A stretch of 64,000 nt of DNA from Bin87 sp965261925 (GTDB taxonomy: Bacteria; Chloroflexota; Dehalococcoidia; Lucifugimonadales; UBA3495), in the NCBI GenBank assembly GCA_965261925.1, contig OZ253486.1, positions 3,100,001 to 3,164,000 on the forward strand, read 5' to 3'. Positions 33,910 through 42,505 of the stretch are shown here, one piece after another. Numbering within the stretch: the stretch's first letter is position 1; each line of letters starts with the position of its first letter. The notes beneath the pieces are model-generated. The model worked only from the letters and a program-made list of their open reading frames with translations, did no database searches and had not been told where the DNA came from. The translations under genes were made by a program, and so were the position numbers.

Positions 33910-35244
33910 ATGACGCTTGACAGACTGGATGCCCAGAGCGTGGCACGACGGGCCTCCGCCGAAATTGTTCCGGGATCGGTGGTCGCCGTCGGCGGCGGCT
34001 GGTCGGCCGCGGTGGCCGATCTTGTCCCCGCGGAAAAGGGCGTGTGGTTTTTGCGGGCGGGAGGGACGCTTTCGGACCTGCCCATCAACGCTGTCGACGC
34101 CGGCGCGGTCCTGCGCGGGGGCAATGTAGATCTATCAATCCTGACCGCCGCGCAGGTCGATTCCAACGGAAGTATCGCCGGTTACCATGCCGCGGACTAC
34201 CCCGGTCCACAGGGACATGCCGGCCTCATCGACCTCGCGGCCGGAGCCCGCCGCGTGGTCGCCGTTTTGCCCCACACCGCCGATGATGGCTCTCCCAACA
34301 TCGTAGATACCCTGGCCCTGCCGCCTGATGGGGTCCGCTGCGTCGACACGGTCGTGACCGACGTCGCCGTGTTGCGCGTGTCCGAAATCGGACTCACCCT
34401 GACCGAAGTGGCCCCCGGATGGTCCGCAGAAGACGTTCGCGCGATGACCGCAGCCTCCATCAGCATCGCTCCTGTCCTGCGGGAGATGGGCTTCGCTTTC
34501 CCGCCGGGCAAGTCGCCCAGCAAGGTCTACGCCGACGGCCCATCCGCCATCGCGGACTTGCCCGACGGCGCCACCGTGTTCATCGACGGCTTTGGCGGAC
34601 CTGGCGGCATGGCCCACCACCTGCTTGTTTCGCTTCGGGATCGGGGCAGCCGCGCTTTGACCATCGTGAGCAACACCGCCGGGATCGCCCGCGTCGTCAG
34701 CTTCGGCACTCCGCCAGGACGCACCGCGATCGACCATAGCGTGCTGGTCGAGAACGGTCAGGTCGCCAAGGCCATTGCATCGTTTCCGGTCTCTCCCTCG
34801 GTGTCCCGGCCGTCCGAGTTCGAACTGGCCTATCGTCGGGGCGAGGTTGACTTGGAGTTGGTACCCCAGGGCACTCTCGCGGAGCGCCTTCGCGCCGGCG
34901 GCGCCGGCATCGAAGCTTTCTACACTCCTACCGGCGCTGGCACCCTCATCGCCGAGGGGAAAGAGAGCCGGGTGATCAACGGACGCGAACATATCCTGGA
35001 ACACGGCCTGCGCGCGGACTTCGCCCTGATCCGCGCCTGGAAGGCTGACACCCGGGGCAACCTGGTGTACCGGGGCACCTCACGCAACTTCAACGCGGTC
35101 ATGGCTCCGGCAGCGCGGGTTACCGTGGTCGAGGTCGACGAGATAGTGCAACCGGGTGAGTTGGACCCCGAAGCGGTGGTTACCCCCGGAATATTCGTCC
35201 AGCGCATTGTGCGCCGACCCGACGGTTTCACCGGCTACGAATAA
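33910..35244 (+). CDS. Fusion: inactive B-like domain plus A domain of family I CoA-transferase
   Basis: 444 residues. Residues 1-200 resemble the B subunit fold (LPDGVRCVDTVVTDVAVLRV and TLTEVAPGWSAEDV align with the B gene at 35276), but the glutamate nucleophile site SESGVL is RAGGTL here, so the Glu is Ala (residue 50). Residues ~203-444 are a complete A domain (DGATVFIDGFGGPGGMAHHLL and VPQGTLAERLRAGGAGIEAFYTPTGAGT). The order B*-A is reversed relative to usual A-B fusions. Starts 6 bases after the A gene stop. The active enzyme must borrow a B subunit from the next gene. Confidence 0.88.
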   Translation: MTLDRLDAQSVARRASAEIVPGSVVAVGGGWSAAVADLVPAEKGVWFLRAGGTLSDLPINAVDAGAVLRGGNVDLSILTAAQVDSNGSIAGYHAADYPGPQGHAGLIDLAAGARRVVAVLPHTADDGSPNIVDTLALPPDGVRCVDTVVTDVAVLRVSEIGLTLTEVAPGWSAEDVRAMTAASISIAPVLREMGFAFPPGKSPSKVYADGPSAIADLPDGATVFIDGFGGPGGMAHHLLVSLRDRGSRALTIVSNTAGIARVVSFGTPPGRTAIDHSVLVENGQVAKAIASFPVSPSVSRPSEFELAYRRGEVDLELVPQGTLAERLRAGGAGIEAFYTPTGAGTLIAEGKESRVINGREHILEHGLRADFALIRAWKADTRGNLVYRGTSRNFNAVMAPAARVTVVEVDEIVQPGELDPEAVVTPGIFVQRIVRRPDGFTGYE

Positions 35245-35275
35245 GCCGAATGGCCGTCGTCCGGGAGACCCTGAT

Positions 35276-35947
35276 ATGAACGACGACAAAGAACGCCTTG
35301 ACCGGGCCATCATCGCAATGCGGGTGGCAAAGGAACTGCCGGCCGGTTCTTGCGTCAACCTCGGCATCGGGATACCAACGCTGGTCTCCATGTTCGTGGA
35401 TGACGACAGCGTGGTTTTCTACCACAGCGAAAGCGGCGTGCTGAACTGCGGCCCGCTGGCCGAGGAAGGAAGCGAAGACATCGACCTGATCAACGCCGGC
35501 GGCCAGTTCCTCCAGCCTGTCCCCGGCATGGCCTATTTCTCCTCCGTTGACGCTTTCGCGATGATCCGCGGCGGGCACGTGGATGTTACAGTCCTCGGCG
35601 CGCACCAAGTTTCGGCCACTGGCGACCTGGCCAACTGGATGCTCCCCGAACGCGGCGTCGGCAATATCGGCGGGGCGATGGATCTGGCCGCCGGGGCCGA
35701 TACGGTCATCGTCGCCATGGAGCACAACGACCGCAGCGGCAACCCCAAGGTGGTCCAAGAGTGCGACTTTCCCATCACCGGCCGGGGCTGCGTGTCACTG
35801 GTAGTGACCGACGTCGCCGTTTTGGAGCCTACAGCCCAGGGAATGGTGCTGAGGGAAGTCGCCCCCGGCTGGACCCCGGAAGACGTGCAGGAAGTCACGG
35901 GCGCGCGCCTGATCATCCCTGAATTAGTAGTCGAGTACGAAGTGTAG
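35276..35947 (+). CDS. Family I CoA-transferase, subunit B
   Basis: 223 residues: NLGIGIPTLVSMF (CoA loop), YHSESGVLNCGP with the catalytic glutamate (residue 52), and LPERGVGNIGGAMDLAAGA. The Glu forms the γ-glutamyl-CoA thioester. GGGAG before the ATG. It could pair with the A gene at 33220, with the A half of the fusion, or with both in one complex. A stop followed 14 bases later by a protease-like gene closes the operon. Confidence 0.93.
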   Translation: MNDDKERLDRAIIAMRVAKELPAGSCVNLGIGIPTLVSMFVDDDSVVFYHSESGVLNCGPLAEEGSEDIDLINAGGQFLQPVPGMAYFSSVDAFAMIRGGHVDVTVLGAHQVSATGDLANWMLPERGVGNIGGAMDLAAGADTVIVAMEHNDRSGNPKVVQECDFPITGRGCVSLVVTDVAVLEPTAQGMVLREVAPGWTPEDVQEVTGARLIIPELVVEYEV

Positions 35948-35961
35948 GGGTCCGGTCACCG

Positions 35962-36339
35962 ATGGGCATGTTCACGATCACCGTTAGTGTCGCCAACCCC
36001 CCTGGCGGCGATCATATCGACGTCGATGCCCTCGTCGACACCGGCGCAGCAGACTCCATGTTCCCGGCATCGTTACTGGAAAGATTGCATCTCGCGCCAC
36101 GTTCCCGGTTGGACTATGTGCTAGCCGACGGCACGGATGTAACGTTCGGACGGGGCCAGGCCGTCATACGCGTGGAAGACCGTGACGGAATATGTCCGGT
36201 CATCTTCGGACCCGAAGGCGACGACAACTGTCTTATCGGAGGGACCGCTCTCCAGATTTTGATGCTTTCGGTTGACCCAACCAACGAAGTCCTGATCCCT
36301 ACGCGTCGCGCCAGACTCGGCTACGGTGGCAGGTTATGA
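35962..36339 (+). CDS. Retropepsin-like (clan AA) aspartic protease domain protein
   Basis: 125 residues. VDALVDTGAADSMFP is the DTG catalytic motif of single-domain retropepsin-type proteases, followed by VIRVEDRDG strands and NCLIGGTALQILML, the hydrophobic flap-to-core segment. Such small bacterial proteins would work as dimers. No signal peptide or transmembrane helix. It lies just after the CoA-transferase B gene; a link to that enzyme is not shown. Protease activity is inferred from the motif. Confidence 0.72.
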   Translation: MGMFTITVSVANPPGGDHIDVDALVDTGAADSMFPASLLERLHLAPRSRLDYVLADGTDVTFGRGQAVIRVEDRDGICPVIFGPEGDDNCLIGGTALQILMLSVDPTNEVLIPTRRARLGYGGRL

Positions 36340-36466
36340 TCGACGGATAGCACGCGGCGTTAGCAATCGCCGTCGTCGGCGCACCGCGCTATGCCAACCG
36401 AGCCAGCACGGCGAATGGCAGCGAATTTGCTCTGTGGCCCCCCTGCTTAGCGGCATCGTTCGCAGT

Positions 36467-36495
36467 TTGACTTGCCCCGCCCCTAGTGCTACATT
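36467..36495 (+). promoter_or_regulatory. Sigma-70 promoter for the thiamine operon
   Basis: TTGACT, exactly 17 bases, TACATT with an upstream TGC (extended -10). It sits about 30 bases before the TPP riboswitch. Confidence 0.65.
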
Positions 36496-36525
36496 CACTC
36501 TACAACTGAACGCCTCACGCGACTC

Positions 36526-36625
36526 TGGCGGGAGCTTGGGTAAACCAGGCTGAGAGGGCGGCAAAGTTCGTCGCCGACCGTCTGTACCTGACCCGGGTAA
36601 TGCCGGCGGAGGAACAGCAGGTAGC
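36526..36625 (+). ncRNA. TPP riboswitch (THI element)
   Basis: The THI core pieces are present in order: AGGCTGAGAGG, then TACCTGACCCGGGTAATGCC with a short joining and a GGCGGAGGAAC closing arm. Thiamine pyrophosphate binding would favour the downstream terminator hairpin (36638-36669). It is placed in front of thiG-thiE-thiS, which is the expected arrangement. The boundaries are estimates. Confidence 0.85.
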
Positions 36626-36637
36626 ATGAATTTTGAG

Positions 36638-36669
36638 CCGCCGGGCATTCGCCAGGCGGTTTCGTCTTT
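36638..36669 (+). terminator. Riboswitch expression-platform terminator
   Basis: CCGCC pairs with GGCGG (inner GGC/GCC hairpin) and is followed by TTTCGTCTTT. It lies between riboswitch and thiG, so it is a likely transcriptional attenuator. Confidence 0.65.
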
Positions 36670-36728
36670 ATTGGCGCCCGCCGATAGCCCACCAACGCCG
36701 CGGGGCACTACACAGGAGAGTAACAACG

Positions 36729-37514
36729 ATGGCCGATGAACTGGTAATTGGTGGCGTGTCGTTTTCTTCCCGACTGATCGTCGGTACCGGCCGGCATCGC
36801 AGCATGCAGGAAATGATCGATTCCCTCGAGGCCTCGGGCACCCAGATGGTCACCGTGGCCATCCGCCGACTCGACCTGGACAATCCCGAACAGAACATCC
36901 TCGAGCACATCAACCTCGACAAGTACCACATCCTGCCCAACACCGCCGGTTGCCGCACCGTTGAGGAGGCCTTGTTCGTAGCCCGCCTCGGCCGGGAGGT
37001 CGCCCAGACCGACTTCGTCAAGCTTGAGGTGATCCCCGACGCCAAGTACCTGTTCCCCGACCCCAACGGCACCCTCGAAGCGGCCCGCCAATTGGTCGCT
37101 GAGGGCTTCAAGGTTTTGCCCTACATACACGCGGACCCGGTCCTGGCCAAGAACCTGGAAGAGGTCGGTTGCGTAACCGTCATGCCCCTGGGCTCCGCCA
37201 TCGGCTCGGGTCAGGGCATCCATACCATCGAAGAGGTCCGCATCATTCTCGAGAACGCCACGGTGCCGGTGGTGGTGGACGCTGGCTTGGCCGTCCCCTC
37301 CGACGCTTCGAAAGCGCTGGAAATGGGCGCCTCCGCCGTCCTCGTCAATACCGCCATCGCCCAGGCCGAGAATCCGGCCATGATGGCCGACGCCTTCCGC
37401 AAAGGCGTGGAGGCCGGCCGGCAGGCCTATCTGGCCGGTCGCATACCCGTGCGCACCGAGGCCATCGCCAGCAGCCCTCCCACCGATGTCCCGGAACCGG
37501 TCGCGGCCGCCTGA
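36729..37514 (+). CDS. thiG: Thiazole synthase ThiG
   Basis: 261 residues, the usual ThiG size. VGTGRHRSMQEM near the N-terminus, VTVAIRRLDLDNPEQN, LPNTAGCRTVEEA and FVKLEVIPDAKYLFPDPNGTLEAA are diagnostic. The lysine in VKLEVI forms the Schiff base with DXP sugar. ThiG builds the thiazole ring from DXP, ThiS-thiocarboxylate and dehydroglycine. Start at the ATG after AGGAGAG. First gene after the TPP riboswitch. No thiO or thiH lies in the window. Confidence 0.97.
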   Translation: MADELVIGGVSFSSRLIVGTGRHRSMQEMIDSLEASGTQMVTVAIRRLDLDNPEQNILEHINLDKYHILPNTAGCRTVEEALFVARLGREVAQTDFVKLEVIPDAKYLFPDPNGTLEAARQLVAEGFKVLPYIHADPVLAKNLEEVGCVTVMPLGSAIGSGQGIHTIEEVRIILENATVPVVVDAGLAVPSDASKALEMGASAVLVNTAIAQAENPAMMADAFRKGVEAGRQAYLAGRIPVRTEAIASSPPTDVPEPVAAA

Positions 37515-37523
37515 GCGACGCCC

Positions 37524-38213
37524 ATGGGCGCGAGCCTACCCAACCCCTGCCTGTGCCTGGTCACCGACCGGCGCGTTTGCCCGCCGGACGAGTTGTCCGG
37601 AAGGGTTTCAGCCGCCATCGCCGGCGGAGTGGATTTAGTCCAGCTTCGCGATAAGGAGGAATCCGGCGGCGCGCTCCTCGAACTCGCCACCGCTTTGGCG
37701 GGTGTCACGCATGGGTCCGCAATTCTCCTGATAAATGAGCGGGCCGACGTAGCCATAGCCGGCGGCGCGGACGGTGTACAGCTGGGAGAAGCGGCCATGC
37801 CCACGAATTTCGTGCGCCCAATCCTTCCCCAGGGGTCGATGATCGGTCGGTCGGTGCACTCGGTAGACAGCGCAACCCGGGCCCAGGCATCCGGCGCGGA
37901 TTTCCTGCTGGTCGGCACCATGTTCGCCACCCGATCCCATCCCGGCGAGGAGCCGTCCGGACCCGGACTGCTGGAGCGCATCCGGTCGGCGGGCGTGCAA
38001 ACGCCGCTGCTGGCCATCGGCGGCATCACCGCCGACAATGTCGCCCAGGTGATGCAGGCCGGCGCAGACGGCGCTGCCGTTATCACCGCCATTCTTGCCA
38101 GCGACGACCCCGAACGGGCGGCATCTCGAATTAAGTCGGCCATGCACGACGCGGTCGGGGGCATCGGCGAAAACCGGCGTCCCGGTAGCCGCTACACTAC
38201 GAGCCGGAGGTGA
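37524..38213 (+). CDS. thiE: Thiamine-phosphate synthase
   Basis: 229 residues: CLVTDRRVCP, VDLVQLRDKEESGG, LLINERADVAIAGGADGVQLGE, GRSVHSVDSATRAQASGADFLLVG and LLAIGGITADNVAQVM are the family motifs. It joins HMP-PP to thiazole phosphate. The ATG follows the thiG stop by 9 bases. ThiG, ThiE and ThiS are co-oriented under the riboswitch. Confidence 0.94.
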   Translation: MGASLPNPCLCLVTDRRVCPPDELSGRVSAAIAGGVDLVQLRDKEESGGALLELATALAGVTHGSAILLINERADVAIAGGADGVQLGEAAMPTNFVRPILPQGSMIGRSVHSVDSATRAQASGADFLLVGTMFATRSHPGEEPSGPGLLERIRSAGVQTPLLAIGGITADNVAQVMQAGADGAAVITAILASDDPERAASRIKSAMHDAVGGIGENRRPGSRYTTSRR

Positions 38214-38221
38214 GCGCCGGA

Positions 38222-38425
38222 ATGATCACTCTGCAAGTCAATGGCAAGCCTCGCGATATCGACGAGGGCCTCAACCTCCAGTCCTATCTGGCAACCATCG
38301 ACGTCAACATGCGGTTCATCGCCGTGGGTTATAACGGCCAGGTAGTTCGCAAAGAGGACTTCGAGAAGGTGGCACTCCACCCGGGCGACGCCCTGGAAAT
38401 CGTCCGCCCCGTGGGCGGCGGCTGA
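38222..38425 (+). CDS. thiS: Sulfur carrier protein ThiS
   Basis: 67 residues, β-grasp fold with the C-terminal VGGG whose last glycine is adenylated and thiocarboxylated, and LHPGDALEIVRP before it. The ATG at 38222 is chosen over an earlier GTG at 38210 because GGAGG lies 11 bases upstream of the ATG and overlaps the GTG. The thiE stop lies between. Confidence 0.92.
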   Translation: MITLQVNGKPRDIDEGLNLQSYLATIDVNMRFIAVGYNGQVVRKEDFEKVALHPGDALEIVRPVGGG

Positions 38426-38429
38426 TCTC

Positions 38430-38687
38430 ATGTCCACCGATTCGGGCGGCGCTGACGCCGCCCTGGATCAGCTCTTCGAAACCATTGCGGACACCAACCC
38501 GGATCGCGTGGATGGGTGGATCCGCGACGAGCCCGGTCATTGGGGCTTTTTTGCCGGCCAGGCGGTGCTGGCCGTCCGTAACCTGGTAGACCGCAGCTTG
38601 GAAGAACCGGAGAGGCGCTACGTCTGGCATCGAATGTGGCTCGTCCTCCAGAAGCGTCGGGCCGATCTAGAAACGTGGCACACCTGA
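38430..38687 (+). CDS. Conserved-looking small protein at the end of the thi operon
   Basis: 85 residues, starting 4 bases after thiS, so probably co-transcribed and under riboswitch control. Contains helices QLFETIADTNPDRVDGWI and RRYVWHRMWLVLQKRRADLE; no known domain. The position suggests a thiamine role, but function is unknown. Confidence 0.55.
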   Translation: MSTDSGGADAALDQLFETIADTNPDRVDGWIRDEPGHWGFFAGQAVLAVRNLVDRSLEEPERRYVWHRMWLVLQKRRADLETWHT

Positions 38688-38858
38688 CCTTATCCGATTG
38701 GCCGGCGTTGCAAACTGCCTGTCCCATCAGCCGGTTCGGGCAGTTGAGGGATTGACGTGGTTCCTCTCCCTTCCCTTTCTTCCAGGCGCTCGCCAATGGT
38801 TTAGGCGACTTGCCCCAGCCGACCACGCGACGCGTCGGTTAGGCCTGCGGCGGTATCG

Positions 38859-39251
38859 TTACGCCACCACAGCTATCGATTCGATCTCCACAACGTAGGC
38901 CGGGTTCGCCAACTCGCTGACAACTAGCAGCGTGCTGGTGGGTGGATTGCTGGGGAACAGTTCGCCGCGGACTGCCCGCACCGCCGGCCCGTGTTCAATG
39001 CCAGTGACGTAGGTGGTGGTCTTGACTATGTCGGCCAGGGTTCCCCCCGCCGCTTTCACCGCGACCTCGATGTTCCGCCAGATCTGCCGGGTCTGCGCTT
39101 CCGTGTCCCCCGCCCCGACTACGTTGCCGTTTTCGTCCTGTGCGACCATGCCGGCAATGTAAACGGTGTTGCCAGCCTTCACCACTGCGGTGAAACCTGA
39201 AGGTGAGGGGTCCGCGATCCCGCTGGGGTTCATGTACGTGCTGTTGGCCAT
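38859..39251 (-). CDS. RidA/YjgF family protein
   Basis: 130 residues. VYIAGMVAQDENGNVVGAGDTEAQTRQIWRNIEVAVKAAGGTLADIVKTTTYVT is the RidA core; the family hydrolyses reactive enamine/imine intermediates from PLP enzymes. GGAGG lies before the ATG at 39251. The conserved active-site arginine (after NPPTSTL) is not evident in the RidA position, so activity may differ from archetypal RidA. Confidence 0.8.
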   Translation of the reverse strand: MANSTYMNPSGIADPSPSGFTAVVKAGNTVYIAGMVAQDENGNVVGAGDTEAQTRQIWRNIEVAVKAAGGTLADIVKTTTYVTGIEHGPAVRAVRGELFPSNPPTSTLLVVSELANPAYVVEIESIAVVA

Positions 39252-39282
39252 CAGAAAGCCTCCATTTTGTGGTTCGTTCGGA

Positions 39283-40662
39283 TTATACCGTTGCCGGCGC
39301 GATGCCGGGGTCGGATTGCGCTTCGGTTGCGCGGGGCGGCAGGCGCGGCGCTTTGGCCAGGAGGATCAGCAACCCGGCGCCGGCATACATCGCCATCAGT
39401 ACGATGAAGACGGCGCTGTAGCTGTGGGTGAACTCGAACAGGTAACTGCCGAAAACCGGCGCCACTCCGAGCGCTGTAGTCTGCAGCGGCCCCAGCGAGC
39501 CCAGGATCGCGCCAAAGGACCCGCGCCCGAAGTACTGCGCCAGGAGCATGTGCTCCAGGGTGCCCACCGTATTCGAGAAAAATCCCCACAGCACGGCGAA
39601 CAGATAGGCCGTCCAAAGCGAGTTGACCCCGGTCGCCAGGAACAACCCGGACACGACGGCCCCGGCGATGGTGAGCACCATGCAGGGCCGCGGCCCGAGT
39701 TTGTCTGCCAGGAACCCCCAGGCCAAGGTGGTCAGCGCCAGAACCGCGCCCAGGCTGCCAACTCCCACCGCCTGCGGATTCGTCAACCCCGGCCCTGATT
39801 CGCTGACCAGGAACGGTACCAGGATGTAACCCAAGCCCGCCGACGCTGTCACGGCCAGGACGGCGGTACCCGCGATGCACCAGTAAGCGCGAGTGCGCAT
39901 CGCCTCGCGGGCCGTCCAGCTGAACTCCTGTACCGGCCCCTGGGCTCGCCCGCCCGCCCGCCGGTCCGCGCCTCGCCGGAGCGGCTGAACCGGTGCGGCG
40001 GTGGGCCGGTCTCCGTCGGGCAACATGCCTATCTCTTCGGGCGCCCGGCGCATGATGAAGAAAATCGGTACTGCCAGCGCCAGCATGAACAATCCGACGT
40101 AACCGTAGGAGGCGCGCCAACTGTGCGTTACCGCGATCAGGGAAATTATCTGGATGTTGATGGCGCCGCCCACGGGCCGCGCCATGCCATTGATGGCGAG
40201 GGTCACCCCCCGCCGGCGGCGGAAGAAATTGATCGTGGCTGTCCGGGGCACGATGCCGATCAGGAACGGGTTGCTCAGCGCCCTGGCAATAATGTAAGCC
40301 GTGAAGAATTGCCACAAGGTGTCGGTGTTGACCGCAGACATAGCCAGCAACGCGCAGCCGACCGCCAAGAGTCCCATGGTAGTCAGGACACGGGGACCAT
40401 AGCGGTCGGCCAATGCGCCGGCAATGGGAGCCAGGCCACCGGAAACCCAGGTGCCGGCCGTCACTGCTAGGGATAGGGTGCCGAAGTCCCAGCCGGTATC
40501 CTCCACGATGTACACCTGAATGGCGCCCATGACCACCTGGGAAACGCTGGCTCCCGAGGCGGAGGTAAGGCAGGCCATGCTCAGCACCAGCCATCCGTAA
40601 TAGAAGGGGACCCGCGGATACCAGGCCAGCAGGCGACGAAGGGATGACTTATTCAGGAACAA
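39283..40662 (-). CDS. MFS transporter
   Basis: 459 residues with about 12 hydrophobic segments, for example YYGWLVLSMACLTSASGASV near the N-terminus, AGALADRYGPRVLTTMG as the TM2-3 loop, and a central charged loop. Resembles oxalate/formate-type MFS members (OFA), but the substrate is not identifiable. The start is uncertain: the TTG at 40662 has a poorly spaced GAGG, and a CTG shortly after has better spacing. Last gene before the groEL terminator on the minus strand. Confidence 0.8.
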   Translation of the reverse strand: MFLNKSSLRRLLAWYPRVPFYYGWLVLSMACLTSASGASVSQVVMGAIQVYIVEDTGWDFGTLSLAVTAGTWVSGGLAPIAGALADRYGPRVLTTMGLLAVGCALLAMSAVNTDTLWQFFTAYIIARALSNPFLIGIVPRTATINFFRRRRGVTLAINGMARPVGGAINIQIISLIAVTHSWRASYGYVGLFMLALAVPIFFIMRRAPEEIGMLPDGDRPTAAPVQPLRRGADRRAGGRAQGPVQEFSWTAREAMRTRAYWCIAGTAVLAVTASAGLGYILVPFLVSESGPGLTNPQAVGVGSLGAVLALTTLAWGFLADKLGPRPCMVLTIAGAVVSGLFLATGVNSLWTAYLFAVLWGFFSNTVGTLEHMLLAQYFGRGSFGAILGSLGPLQTTALGVAPVFGSYLFEFTHSYSAVFIVLMAMYAGAGLLILLAKAPRLPPRATEAQSDPGIAPATV

Positions 40663-40781
40663 CCTCAGAGGGGACGGACCCCGGGGTGACGCCGTCAGCG
40701 CCCAATCCTCCGGGCAATATCAATGCGACCGCAATATTACTCCCATTCGGGGAATAGGTAAAATGACGGAGCAAAAAACAA

Positions 40782-40810
40782 ACCGGGGCGGTTATGGTAA
40801 CCGCCCCGGT
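40782..40810 (-). terminator. Intrinsic terminator of groES-groEL
   Basis: 13-bp perfect stem (ACCGGGGCGGTTA with TAACCGCCCCGGT) and a TGG loop. On the minus strand it is followed by TTGTTTTTTG, a classic U run, about 30 bases after the groEL stop. Confidence 0.85.
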
Positions 40811-40839
40811 CCAAATCCCGGAGGGAGTATTGCCGGGGA

Positions 40840-42459
40840 CTAGAAGTCCATCGGCGGGGCCGCCGGCATCGCCGGGGTCGGGTCAGGGATCTCGGTGATC
40901 ATGGACTCGGTGGTCAGCACCATGGCCGCCACGGAGGCCGCGTTCTGCAGCGCGGAACGGGTCACCTTCACCGGGTCGATGATGCCGCGCTCGAGCATCG
41001 GGCCAAACTCGCTGACCTCGGCGTCGTAGCCGTAGTCATCGGACTGGTCCTTGACGTCGTGCAGCACAACGGCGCCTTCGCCACCGGCGTTTTCGACGAT
41101 GATCTTCAGCGGCTGCTCCAGCGAGTACCGGATGATATTGAGGCCAACGATCTCGTCACCGGTCAGTCCGGTCACGCCTTCCAGCGCGCGCTGGGCACGA
41201 ACCAAGGCGACTCCGCCGCCGGGGACGATGCCCTCTTCCACCGCGGAACGGGTGGCGGACAGCGCGTCTTCCACGCGGGCCTTGCGCTCCTTGAGCTCGA
41301 TCTCGGTGGCAGCGCCAACCTTGATCACCGCGACGCCGCCGGACAGCTTGGCCATCCGTTCCTGCAGCTTCTCGCGGTCGTACTCGGAGGTGGTGTCTTC
41401 GATCTGGGCCTTGATCTGGTTGATGCGGGCCTGGATCCCGTCTTCGGAACCGTGACCCTCAACGATCGTCGTGTCGTCCTTGGTGGAGGCGACGCGGCGG
41501 GCGCGTCCGAAGTCGTCGATGGTGGCGGAGTCCAGCCGGCGGCCGGTCTCTTCGCTGATCACCGTGCCACCGGTCAGGATGGCAATGTCTTCCAGCATGG
41601 CCTTGCGGCGGTCGCCGAAGCCGGGGGCCTTGACGGCCAAGACGTTCATGATGCCGCGCAGCTTGTTGACGACCAGCGTGGCCAGGGCCTCGCCGTCCAC
41701 GTCCTCAGCGACGATGACGGCGTTCTTCTGACCGACCTGGAGCAACTTCTCAAGGGCGGGGACCAGGTCAGCAACGGCCGAGATCTTCTTGTCGGTGATG
41801 ATGACGTAAGGATCGTCGACGGCCGATTCCATGCGATCGCTGTTGGTGATGAAATAAGGAGAGATGTAGCCGCGGTCGACCTGCATGCCTTCCACGTACT
41901 CGATCTCGTCGGTCAGGCCGCGGGACTCTTCCACGGTGATGACGCCGTCCTTGCCGACCTTCTCCATCGCTTCGGCGATGGTCTCGCCGATCGCGTCTTC
42001 GTGGGCGGACAGGGAAGCAACCTGCCCGATGCGCTCGCGGGTCTCCACGGGCTGGGACATCGACTGCAACTCGATCACGACCTGGCCGACCGCGCGCTCG
42101 ATGCCGCGCTTTATGGCCATGGGGTTCGCGCCAGCGGTGACGTTCTTGAAGCCTTCGTGGATGATCGCCTGCGACAGCACGATGCTGGTCGTGGTCCCGT
42201 CCCCGGCAGCGTCGTTGGTCTTGGTGGCGGCTTCCTTGAGCAACTGCGCGCCCATATTCTCAAAGGCGTCGGGAAGCTCAATTTCCTTGGCGATGGTCAC
42301 GCCGTCGGAGCAGACCTGCGGCGGGCCGAATTTCTTGTCCAGCACGACGTTGCGGCCGCGTGGGCCCAGGGTAATCTTAACCGAGTCGGCCAGGGTGTCG
42401 ATGCCGCTTCGCAGCAACTTGCGGGCATCTTCGGAGTATGCCAACTTCTTTGCGGGCAT
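40840..42459 (-). CDS. groEL: Chaperonin GroEL
   Basis: 539 residues: KITLGPRGRNVVLDKKFG, the ATP motif AAGDGTTTSIVLSQAI and EEGIVPGGGVALVRAQRAL are all characteristic. The C-terminus ends PTPAMPAAPPMDF rather than the usual Gly-Met-rich tail, so the tail that lines the cavity is missing. GGAGAAACGCA lies before the ATG. groES is 46 bases upstream. No CIRCE operator was seen in the leader. Confidence 0.97.
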   Translation of the reverse strand: MPAKKLAYSEDARKLLRSGIDTLADSVKITLGPRGRNVVLDKKFGPPQVCSDGVTIAKEIELPDAFENMGAQLLKEAATKTNDAAGDGTTTSIVLSQAIIHEGFKNVTAGANPMAIKRGIERAVGQVVIELQSMSQPVETRERIGQVASLSAHEDAIGETIAEAMEKVGKDGVITVEESRGLTDEIEYVEGMQVDRGYISPYFITNSDRMESAVDDPYVIITDKKISAVADLVPALEKLLQVGQKNAVIVAEDVDGEALATLVVNKLRGIMNVLAVKAPGFGDRRKAMLEDIAILTGGTVISEETGRRLDSATIDDFGRARRVASTKDDTTIVEGHGSEDGIQARINQIKAQIEDTTSEYDREKLQERMAKLSGGVAVIKVGAATEIELKERKARVEDALSATRSAVEEGIVPGGGVALVRAQRALEGVTGLTGDEIVGLNIIRYSLEQPLKIIVENAGGEGAVVLHDVKDQSDDYGYDAEVSEFGPMLERGIIDPVKVTRSALQNAASVAAMVLTTESMITEIPDPTPAMPAAPPMDF

Positions 42460-42505
42460 TGCGTTTCTCCTCAGTAGGGTGTGTGCGATTCTCGAACGGT
42501 TGGTG

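Noticed and set aside
41059..42477. 472-residue plus-strand frame opposite groEL
   Set aside because: Shadow of groEL, one of the best-supported genes here.
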